Below, piece by piece: positions 1-5,537 of a stretch of 45,578 nt of DNA. The stretch is from Bacteroidales bacterium. Lineage in GTDB: Bacteria > Bacteroidota > Bacteroidia > Bacteroidales > UBA932. Location of the stretch: contig JAKSJG010000008.1 in assembly GCA_024398365.1 (NCBI GenBank), positions 1 through 45,578 of the forward strand, in the 5' to 3' direction. The position numbers were made by a program, and so were the translations under genes. The notes under the pieces were generated by a model. The model was not told the DNA's origin. It saw nothing but the letters and a program-made list of their open reading frames with translations, and did no database searches. Within the stretch, counting starts at the first letter, position 1. The number at the start of each line of letters is the position of its first letter.

Positions 1-34
1 GTGGCCAGCATTTTGCCCGAAAGGACCATTTTCC

Positions 35-78
35 GGCCACAGAATCACTCTGACGACATCCACACGTATTCTGTGGCC
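35..78. repeat. 11-bp perfect inverted repeat
   Basis: GGCCACAGAAT at 35-45 is the exact reverse complement of 68-78, with a 22-nt loop. The half-site GTGGCCAG also occurs at 1-8 and 73-80. No T-tract follows either arm, so this does not look like a simple terminator. Function unknown. Confidence 0.5.
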
Positions 79-116
79 AGAAATAGCTGAAAGCCGGAGG
101 CGAAAGTGCTGGCGCT

Positions 117-186
117 GGATGTCTGGAGCAGAATGTCGGAGGCTGGATGTCGGAGGCAGAATGTCGGATGTTGGATGTCTGGAGCC
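117..186. repeat. Tandem repeat, five 14-bp units
   Basis: Five consecutive 14-bp units (117-130, 131-144, 145-158, 159-172, 173-186) fit the consensus GRATGTCGGAGGCW. Units alternate between GGATGTC and GAATGTC starts, suggesting that a 28-bp dimer may have been the amplifying unit. The array is intergenic, just past the 3' end of the minus-strand gene that ends at 227. Confidence 0.8.
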
Positions 187-226
187 GGAGGCAATGGAAG
201 CAGAAGAAGGCGGAAGCCGCCGGACA

Positions 227-1030
227 CTATTCCGCAACAGGGGCGGCGCAGAGGACGGATGCGGAGCGTCGGTCTATGCCCCAGAGATTGCCTTCGCTGT
301 CGAGGGCGATGCCCTGGCCGTGGAACGGAATGTCGATGGAGTCCGAGTGGACGAGACGCATGCCGTAAGGCGGGAAATCCAGCACGAAGAGCTTGGTCGC
401 GTCGTGGCCGGTGCAGTAGAAGCGTCCGTCAAGGAAGAGACAGCCCGACACGCTGTTGGGACTTAGCTGCTCCAGCAGCGCCTTCGGCAGAATCCAGCCC
501 TGCACGCGGTGCCAGTACCTGTCGTACTGCACGAACTGCGTCCAAGAATTATCCTTGAGAGGCTCGGCGCCGTTGCTGCCGTTGCCGTAATGTGCGAAGC
601 CGAGATACCAGCAGTTGTCACCCGGGACTATCCATGTGCAGGAGCCGCTCCCTATGCCGAGGCTTATGGTCCTGACGTGCTCCAATGTCGCAGTGTCAAA
701 GACTTCTATTGAGCTGGCCATCGGCACTTCGGGGAAATTGGAGTGCGAGCAGTACAGAAGTCCGTCAACGACTGTCCCACCGTCGAAATGACGTATCAGT
801 TCAGGATTGTCCTCCTCCCACCGGGCCACCTCCCTGCCGCTGGCCTTCTCGCATTTGACAATGACCTGATTGCCTATGCCATAGAAATATTCATCATCCA
901 CGGCCACGCCCTGGGAAGCCTCAGCGCACTTGAATGTCCTGACAGTCCTGTACCCGGCACCGACATTCTGCGCGTCCGCGCCGGAGCAGAGCAGCAGCAC
1001 GGCCATAAGCAGTATTATTTTGTTTCTCAC
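227..1030 (-). CDS. Secreted beta-propeller-like protein of unknown function
   Basis: A 267-residue protein that starts with GTG (1028-1030). Residues 1-21 form a clear Sec signal peptide (basic RNK, hydrophobic core, then a small-residue cleavage site before QNVG). The mature part has repeated short blocks of the kind seen in six- or seven-bladed propellers (SMP-30, NHL or YncE-like): a glycine/aspartate turn, then a phrase such as EVFDTATLEHVRTI. No catalytic motif is identifiable, so the family assignment is only structural. An internal ATG at codon 9 would shorten the signal peptide badly, which favours the GTG start. The gene is divergent from the DUF4199 gene, and a 10-bp inverted repeat separates them. 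No TAnnTTTG box is visible upstream on this strand. Confidence 0.75.
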   Translation of the reverse strand: MRNKIILLMAVLLLCSGADAQNVGAGYRTVRTFKCAEASQGVAVDDEYFYGIGNQVIVKCEKASGREVARWEEDNPELIRHFDGGTVVDGLLYCSHSNFPEVPMASSIEVFDTATLEHVRTISLGIGSGSCTWIVPGDNCWYLGFAHYGNGSNGAEPLKDNSWTQFVQYDRYWHRVQGWILPKALLEQLSPNSVSGCLFLDGRFYCTGHDATKLFVLDFPPYGMRLVHSDSIDIPFHGQGIALDSEGNLWGIDRRSASVLCAAPVAE

Positions 1031-1036
1031 TGTAGT

Positions 1037-1066
1037 ATTAACTTGCGGTTAATGTTGCAAGTTAAT
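1037..1066. promoter_or_regulatory. Perfect 10-bp inverted repeat, possible operator
   Basis: ATTAACTTGC (1037-1046) is repeated in inverted form at 1057-1066, separated by exactly 10 nt. The spacer holds another GTTAAT half-site (1048-1053), giving three ATTAAC/GTTAAT half-sites. It lies 6 bp upstream of the GTG start of the minus-strand gene and 20 bp upstream of the -7 box of the plus-strand gene, so a dimeric regulator bound here could affect both. The role is inferred from geometry only. Confidence 0.5.
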
Positions 1067-1086
1067 GATTTTCCACGGATAATTTA

Positions 1087-1094
1087 TACCTTTG
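1087..1094 (+). promoter_or_regulatory. Bacteroidota -7 box, DUF4199 gene
   Basis: TACCTTTG matches TAnnTTTG. The box ends only 8 nt before the ATG at 1103, so the transcript should have almost no leader. No TTG lies at the usual 19-21 bp upstream. Confidence 0.55.
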
Positions 1095-1102
1095 TAACAC
1101 TA

Positions 1103-1663
1103 ATGGAAAACATCCGGATGGAACAGACAAGGGAAGAAAATCAGGGAATATGGACTGACGCCTCAAGGGACGCGGTCTTTCTCGCCATGATCACGGTGCT
1201 GGCCCAGACGTTGGGCGTACTGCTCAAGGCCCCGGCCTTCGGGCTGCTGCTCAACCTGATCAAGCTCGTAGGATCAATGTGGCTCCTGCTGCGCTTTATG
1301 AAGCGCTACGCGGCCAGCGGCAGATCATGCAGCGTTATGGGCTACGGCCTGCGCGTATGCCTCTTCTCCTCCGTCATCTGCGCTATCTGGGCATTCGCGA
1401 TGTATGAACTCCTCTTCCCCGAGCTGGTGACCGAGGCATTCGAGCAGATCCCGACAATGCTCGAGGGCATGCAGCTTCCACCTGAAGCGGAGGACATGCT
1501 CAACATGATGGAGGACAATTTCGCCCGCTACGCATTCATTGCCGTGCTGCTCTGGGACCTTTTCTGCGGCCTGATATTCAGTGCTATACTCTCCGGACCG
1601 GCAATGCAGTCCGCATTGTTCAGCGGCAGTCAGGACAGCACTGACGAAGAAGACATTTTCTAG
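1103..1663 (+). CDS. DUF4199-type membrane protein
   Basis: A 186-residue integral membrane protein resembling DUF4199, a Bacteroidota family of unknown function. Hydrophobic segments lie at roughly residues 25-60, 77-100 and 140-165, with an acidic hydrophilic tail (STDEEDIF). The frame stays open upstream to 743, but that part is antisense to the signal-peptide gene and lies before the promoter. The ATG at 1103 directly follows a TAnnTTTG box and is the sensible start; a second ATG at 1118 is possible. It ends 6 bp before the glycosyltransferase. DUF4199 genes commonly sit next to such glycosyltransferases, so a joint role in lipid-linked glycan assembly is plausible but unproven. Confidence 0.8.
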   Translation: MENIRMEQTREENQGIWTDASRDAVFLAMITVLAQTLGVLLKAPAFGLLLNLIKLVGSMWLLLRFMKRYAASGRSCSVMGYGLRVCLFSSVICAIWAFAMYELLFPELVTEAFEQIPTMLEGMQLPPEAEDMLNMMEDNFARYAFIAVLLWDLFCGLIFSAILSGPAMQSALFSGSQDSTDEEDIF

Positions 1664-1669
1664 ACGCCT

Positions 1670-2623
1670 ATGGAACTTTCGATAGTCATATCCCTTTTCA
1701 ACGAAGTTGAATCCCTTCCCGAACTGGTGGCCTGGATCGGCCGCGCGCTGGAAGGCAAAGTATCGTCATACGAGATCATAATGGTGGACGACGGCAGCAC
1801 TGACGGGTCCTGGGACAAGATCGTGGAGCTTTCCGCATCCTGCCCGCAGATCCGCGGCATACGCTTCCGCCGCAACTACGGCAAATCCGCCGCGCTCTAT
1901 GAAGGATTCGCGGCAGCGCAGGGCGACATAGTCGTGACCATGGACGCCGACCTGCAGGATGACCCTGAAGAGATCCCGGAGATGATGCGCATGATACGCG
2001 AGGACGGCTACGATCTGGTATCCGGCTGGAAACGCAAGAGATATGACGACGTGCTGACCAAGAACATCCCGTCGAAGATATACAATGCCACCGCGCGCAA
2101 GGTGACGGGCATCAAGCTGCACGACATGAACTGCGGCCTGAAGGCATACCGCAACGAGGTGGTCAAGAACATCGAGGTGTACGGTGACATGCACCGCTTC
2201 ATCCCTTATCTTGCAAAACAGGCGGGCTTCGGCAAAATCGGAGAGAAGGAAGTGCACCACCAGGCCCGCAAATACGGCAAGAGCAAATTCGGCCTCGAGC
2301 GCTTCATCCACGGCTTCCTCGACCTGATGACCATCTGGTTCCTCCAGAAATTCGGCAAGAAGCCTATGCACTTCTTCGGCGCGATGGGCACGGGCACCTT
2401 CCTGGTGGGCTTTGTCATCACACTCTGGATCATCATCGAAAAACTCATCCGCCAGGGCGCCGGACGCCCATTCAGGGCGGTCACTGACCAGCCCCTCTTC
2501 TACCTCGCCCTGCTGGCGATCATACTCGGCACCATGCTCTTCCTGACCGGCTTCATCGCCGAGCTCATCTCACGCAGCAACCAGGACCGCAACCGCTACA
2601 ACATCCGCGAGAGGCTGAGATAA
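1670..2623 (+). CDS. DPM1/GtrB-type family 2 glycosyltransferase
   Basis: A 317-residue membrane-anchored GT-A glycosyltransferase that should transfer a sugar from a nucleotide sugar to a polyprenyl-phosphate on the cytoplasmic face. The N-terminal nucleotide-binding strand ends in VDDGST (39-44) and the metal-binding motif is MDADLQDD (DxD at 92-94). The acceptor region HDMNCGLKAYR (151-161) is typical of the DPM1-like branch. Two C-terminal transmembrane helices (about 235-256 and 275-299) match GtrB-type architecture. The sugar and acceptor cannot be read from sequence. It is probably cotranscribed with the DUF4199 gene, 6 bp upstream. Confidence 0.88.
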   Translation: MELSIVISLFNEVESLPELVAWIGRALEGKVSSYEIIMVDDGSTDGSWDKIVELSASCPQIRGIRFRRNYGKSAALYEGFAAAQGDIVVTMDADLQDDPEEIPEMMRMIREDGYDLVSGWKRKRYDDVLTKNIPSKIYNATARKVTGIKLHDMNCGLKAYRNEVVKNIEVYGDMHRFIPYLAKQAGFGKIGEKEVHHQARKYGKSKFGLERFIHGFLDLMTIWFLQKFGKKPMHFFGAMGTGTFLVGFVITLWIIIEKLIRQGAGRPFRAVTDQPLFYLALLAIILGTMLFLTGFIAELISRSNQDRNRYNIRERLR

Positions 2624-2635
2624 CTGGTAAAAAAA

Positions 2636-2662
2636 GCCCTCCGGACCACTGTCTCGGAGGGC
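2636..2662 (-). terminator. Rho-independent terminator (minus strand)
   Basis: GCCCTCCG (2636-2643) pairs with CGGAGGGC (2655-2662) around an 11-nt loop. On the minus strand the hairpin is followed by seven T residues (complement of 2629-2635), so it should terminate transcription from the serpin remnant side. It also lies just past the glycosyltransferase stop codon, but on the plus strand no T-tract directly follows. Confidence 0.75.
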
Positions 2663-2682
2663 ATGAAATAAAGCGTCTGCCT

Positions 2683-2928
2683 TTATTTTGTCACTGTACC
2701 CATGAAGAGTATTGTGTTGTGGATATCGACGATGGCATAGACGAACGGCCTGTCGGCGGTAAAGGTGTGGATTTTAGGGATGTCCAGCGAAGTCATACCT
2801 TCTTCTACGGCGGTTATGGCAGTTGCCACAGTGCCCTTTTCAGTAACGAGCAATTTCGTTGACTGATGAAGATTATCCAGGCATGCATATTCATCTTCAA
2901 ACATACCATTCAGTGGGACAGAAAGGTT
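2683..2928 (-). pseudogene. Serpin remnant: C-terminal 81 residues only
   Basis: The reading frame directly after the stop codon of the upstream lipoprotein encodes NLSVPLNGMF, then the serpin reactive-loop hinge (TEKGTVATAITAV) and the C-terminal serpin signature (FTADRPFVYAIVD, ILFMGTV). Counting from the conserved hinge Glu as P17 puts P1-P1' near Thr-Ser. A working serpin needs about 370 residues; here the helices and most of sheets A to C are absent. The first ATG (2902-2904) gives 73 residues, but homology starts before it. The piece is in the same frame as the lipoprotein gene, separated by one TAA. Serpins inhibit serine and some cysteine peptidases, notable beside two C10 peptidase homologues. 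It is probably a decayed or recombined gene; expression as a readthrough tail cannot be excluded. Confidence 0.75.
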
Positions 2929-3573
2929 TTAAAACTTCACGTCGGTTGTCAGCGTTATCACTTCATCATCATCGGTGGTAAGAATAATTGAGATAGAATA
3001 TGTACCAGATACTTCCGGATTGGAATCAAAATGAAGATAGAAGAGTGGTATATATGCCGGCAGCAATGTCAGGTCAGCCGGAGCCAGATCCTTCACACTT
3101 TTCTCAATGTTTCTCGTTTCTTCACCGGCATAGCCTTTTGAAATGTATTCTGATACCGATGTTGTGGAGAAAGTGATGATATCATTAAGTGATGATCCTG
3201 CCGGATGACTCTTGTCGAAGGATTCCTCGCAAACGATATCCAGGGACTTGAAGTCCTTATAATAACACTCGTTGTATAAAGTCTCCGGAACGAATTCCTC
3301 AGGATAGGACGTATCTGAATGCTTTGCACAGAGCGAGTGATAGATATCAATATCGCCGCCCTTGGATTTATTTGAATAATATGGATAATCCTCCGACTTG
3401 GAATCAACCATCACAATGCTCAACACATTCCCGTTTCCAACCTCAACGGACAAAGGATTGTAGCCATAAGCCAGAACATATGAATCGGAAGCCTGCTTGG
3501 GAAATTCATCGGAAGAGCAGCCGGAAAATATGAAGCAGACAGTAACAACAAAGAATAATACACACTTTTTCAT
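2929..3573 (-). CDS. Unrecognised lipoprotein
   Basis: A 214-residue predicted lipoprotein. I chose the ATG at 3571-3573 because it starts a classic lipoprotein signal: MKKC, a hydrophobic core, then the lipobox FSGC with SSDE after the cysteine, an acidic start that in Bacteroidota often marks surface export. The open frame 22 codons further upstream is isoleucine-rich and lacks support. The C-terminal part (SGTYSISIILTTDDDEVITLTTDVKF region) reads as beta strands of an immunoglobulin-like fold. I do not recognise the family. The base composition is clearly more AT-rich than the flanking genes, suggesting acquisition. The stop codon is followed in frame by a serpin fragment. Confidence 0.75.
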   Translation of the reverse strand: MKKCVLFFVVTVCFIFSGCSSDEFPKQASDSYVLAYGYNPLSVEVGNGNVLSIVMVDSKSEDYPYYSNKSKGGDIDIYHSLCAKHSDTSYPEEFVPETLYNECYYKDFKSLDIVCEESFDKSHPAGSSLNDIITFSTTSVSEYISKGYAGEETRNIEKSVKDLAPADLTLLPAYIPLFYLHFDSNPEVSGTYSISIILTTDDDEVITLTTDVKF

Positions 3574-3648
3574 AATATGTATGTTTAAATTAATATACAA
3601 TGGTTCTATGATAATAATTATGATTGTGAACGCCATCATCTTCCGTCA

Positions 3649-3656
3649 CAAATCTA
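3649..3656 (-). promoter_or_regulatory. Candidate -7 box, lipoprotein gene
   Basis: Read on the minus strand this is TAGATTTG, matching TAnnTTTG. It is 75 nt upstream of the lipoprotein ATG. A TTTG lies further upstream but at a 28-bp spacing, longer than usual, so support is moderate. Confidence 0.4.
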
Positions 3657-3883
3657 CCATAATGAATCGTACATTTATTAAACGCAAAGAACATTGTTTT
3701 ACTGCATAAATTTAATGAAATTAATTTTTGAAATGAATCAAAAATGTTATTAATACGTGTAATTTGTCGAATTTCTGTAGGTTAATTAAATATTTATTCG
3801 CAGCATAACGAAAGCTGGACAATTACGTTATTGTTTTGGCCGGCAAATACTAGTCCTTCATGCCTAATTTGACACTAGGCAAT

Positions 3884-3913
3884 AGCCCCCCGGACAGCTT
3901 GTTCCGGAGGGCT
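3884..3913 (-). terminator. Hairpin after the C10-like operon
   Basis: AGCCC-C-CCGGA (3884-3894) pairs with TCCGG-A-GGGCT (3903-3913), with one C/A mismatch and an 8-nt loop. It sits 37 bp past the stop of the C10-like gene. Unlike the related hairpin at 2636-2662, no T-tract follows it on the minus strand, so termination may be weak. Both hairpins are preceded on the minus strand by a similar CGCTTTWTTTCA sequence. Confidence 0.5.
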
Positions 3914-3949
3914 GAAAAAAGCGTTAGTCGTAAAGTATAATCCTTACGT

Positions 3950-5506
3950 TTATCTCTGGCCGCCGCCGTTGCCGCCCGGCTCGCTTCCGTCCATACGGAA
4001 GGACAGCATTGCTTCGCGGTTGGAATGGTCGAGTTCGCCCACGTGCCAGTCACCCGAGTCAACGACCCAGACATCATCGCCGTTGCCATAATTGCCCCAG
4101 TTCATGTGGAAATATGAAGTGACTGCATCAGCGATGGTTTCCGCAGCCACTAAATTAGTATAAAGTGGGAAATGAGACAGGTCATCGGGTATGAAATGGT
4201 AGATAATATTATAATATGACAATCCCGTGCGGCAGCCGTCCACGATATATGTATGCGGATCTGTAAACTGTGAACCGCCGGAGTGGACGATTGAAGGCAT
4301 AGCGTGATCCTGCAGCATCGATGCGATCTCATCGTAAGGATTCACCTCGGAATCATTGAACCCCACAAGATAGCTTTCAAGGCCATACTCATCGTGAATA
4401 GCACGCTTGAGAGCTTCGAATTCGCCATACGAGAATCTGACGCCATAGGTCATATCCATCTTCTTGCCGATATTGGCCAGCATTACAGCAGCCATCCTGA
4501 CGGAATCCGAAGAATTGAAGAATGCCCAGTTGGCCTCAGATTTGTCGGTCTGCTCCATACCGCTGCAAGCAGCATCCTCTCCAATGAATGATGTCACGCT
4601 GGCATATCTGTAAACCTCCGGACAGCAATCGCCATTGTGGTGCATGAAATAAACCATCTGTCCGCCGGCCACAGCCTCGCTTCCGGCAGGGGCGTGTCCG
4701 TATGTATCATGATTGACAGGGCAATACTGGTTATACCCGTCCATTTCACCCCATTGGGTTGTGGTAAGTGGGCCTACCTGGGAAGAAATCTGCGTATATG
4801 AATATACTCCTGTCAGATATTCGTAATGTCCCGGTTCTGGATGATATGAAGTGTCAAGCGGAGATCCGGCTCTTGTATTAACGGATTCTTTCAATTCAGG
4901 CAAATATGGTAAGATAGGCTTAGGATCGAACAAACCCGGCATTGTTTTGAAAAGTTCTTTCATACGCTCTCCCTCTTCCAGAATGGCGCACCATATGCCA
5001 TAGTTTTCCCTGCCATTCCTGATTTCTCCGGAGTATGTGCGCAATGCGGCAACCTCTGCAGCCAGATCCTTGACACAAGCGGCCAGATTAGGATTCACCT
5101 CATCGAAGTCAAAACGCCCGTCACCGGCCGCCAATACGATTGGAGTGCGCTTGTCGGATGAAACAATCTCCCAATGGCCAGTCGGGTAGTTTATTATAAA
5201 GACAGACGGTTTTTCCGGATACCCCGGATAGCAGGCAATTCCGCAGCTGCCTGGTTCCGGAAAAAACCTGTCCTTGTGATCATACTTTACCTTTGCAAAG
5301 TTCCATCCCTGGCCCGTTGCCTTGAAGATGACATATGACTCCACATCCTCATAAACGACACCGAATTCATCCGGTCTCAAATCGTCATAACTTCGGGTCT
5401 CAGGAATGAGGTCATCGTCCCCGTCGGTCTGATTCTGAATATCAACCTTGTTACAGGACATCGCCATTGCGGCAGCAAGCAATGAATAAACAATTAAACG
5501 TCTCAT
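3950..5506 (-). CDS. C10 (streptopain/Spi) family lipoprotein, catalytic Cys replaced
   Basis: A 518-residue lipoprotein (copy A). Residues 1-18 are a lipoprotein signal with lipobox AMSC. A Spi-like propeptide follows (about 45-160; hallmark HWEIVSSDKRTPIVLAAGDG). The C10 peptidase fold covers about 240-505: TTQWGEMDGYNQYCP, the nucleophile helix, the His loop DPHTYIVDG (His418) and FHMNWGNYGNG. In active C10 enzymes the nucleophile motif reads GCVAVA..Q; here it is GSEAVAGGQ, so Ser276 stands in the Cys position. The protein is probably not a normal cysteine peptidase; it could be a binding protein or pseudo-enzyme. The tail is Gly-rich (EPGGNGGGQR). It is last in the sigma operon, 31 bp after copy B, and parts are nearly identical to copy B. 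Confidence 0.85.
   Translation of the reverse strand: MRRLIVYSLLAAAMAMSCNKVDIQNQTDGDDDLIPETRSYDDLRPDEFGVVYEDVESYVIFKATGQGWNFAKVKYDHKDRFFPEPGSCGIACYPGYPEKPSVFIINYPTGHWEIVSSDKRTPIVLAAGDGRFDFDEVNPNLAACVKDLAAEVAALRTYSGEIRNGRENYGIWCAILEEGERMKELFKTMPGLFDPKPILPYLPELKESVNTRAGSPLDTSYHPEPGHYEYLTGVYSYTQISSQVGPLTTTQWGEMDGYNQYCPVNHDTYGHAPAGSEAVAGGQMVYFMHHNGDCCPEVYRYASVTSFIGEDAACSGMEQTDKSEANWAFFNSSDSVRMAAVMLANIGKKMDMTYGVRFSYGEFEALKRAIHDEYGLESYLVGFNDSEVNPYDEIASMLQDHAMPSIVHSGGSQFTDPHTYIVDGCRTGLSYYNIIYHFIPDDLSHFPLYTNLVAAETIADAVTSYFHMNWGNYGNGDDVWVVDSGDWHVGELDHSNREAMLSFRMDGSEPGGNGGGQR
4236..4576. repeat. 341-bp identical block, copy A
   Basis: This stretch is identical base for base to 5824-6164, 1588 bp away. 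It covers the centre of the C10 domain, ending just after the His loop codons. Flanking parts of the two genes are clearly diverged, though similarity continues with scattered mismatches on the 4577-4760 side. Confidence 0.9.
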
Positions 5507-5537
5507 ACCATGAATAGATTGAAGTTACCTCACACAT

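Larger units (their letters stand above)
1..226. other. Non-coding start of window with repeats
   Basis: I see no convincing gene here. The stretch holds an 11-bp inverted repeat (35-45 with 68-78) and a 14-bp tandem repeat (117-186). Several reading frames stay open across the tandem repeat, but only because the repeat unit lacks stop codons; none continues into a recognisable protein. It lies downstream of the beta-propeller-like gene that ends at 227. Confidence 0.6.
3574..3949. other. AT-rich intergenic region
   Basis: This 376-bp gap lies between the lipoprotein start and the 3' end of the C10-like gene. It holds one TAnnTTTG box on the minus strand (3649-3656), short inverted repeats (ATAACG 3805-3810 with CGTTAT 3826-3831; TGCCTA 3861-3866 with TAGGCA 3876-3881) and a larger hairpin at 3884-3913. 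I see no gene in it on either strand. Confidence 0.6.

Noticed and set aside
106-558. Several plus-strand open frames of 60-150 codons over the minisatellite and the propeller gene
   Set aside because: They are antisense to a gene with a clear signal peptide and stay open because the 14-bp repeat lacks stops. The translations are low in complexity and Arg/Cys-rich.
743-1102. A 120-codon N-terminal extension of the DUF4199 gene
   Set aside because: It runs antisense through the propeller gene and precedes the -7 box at 1087-1094. The DUF4199-like part begins at 1103.
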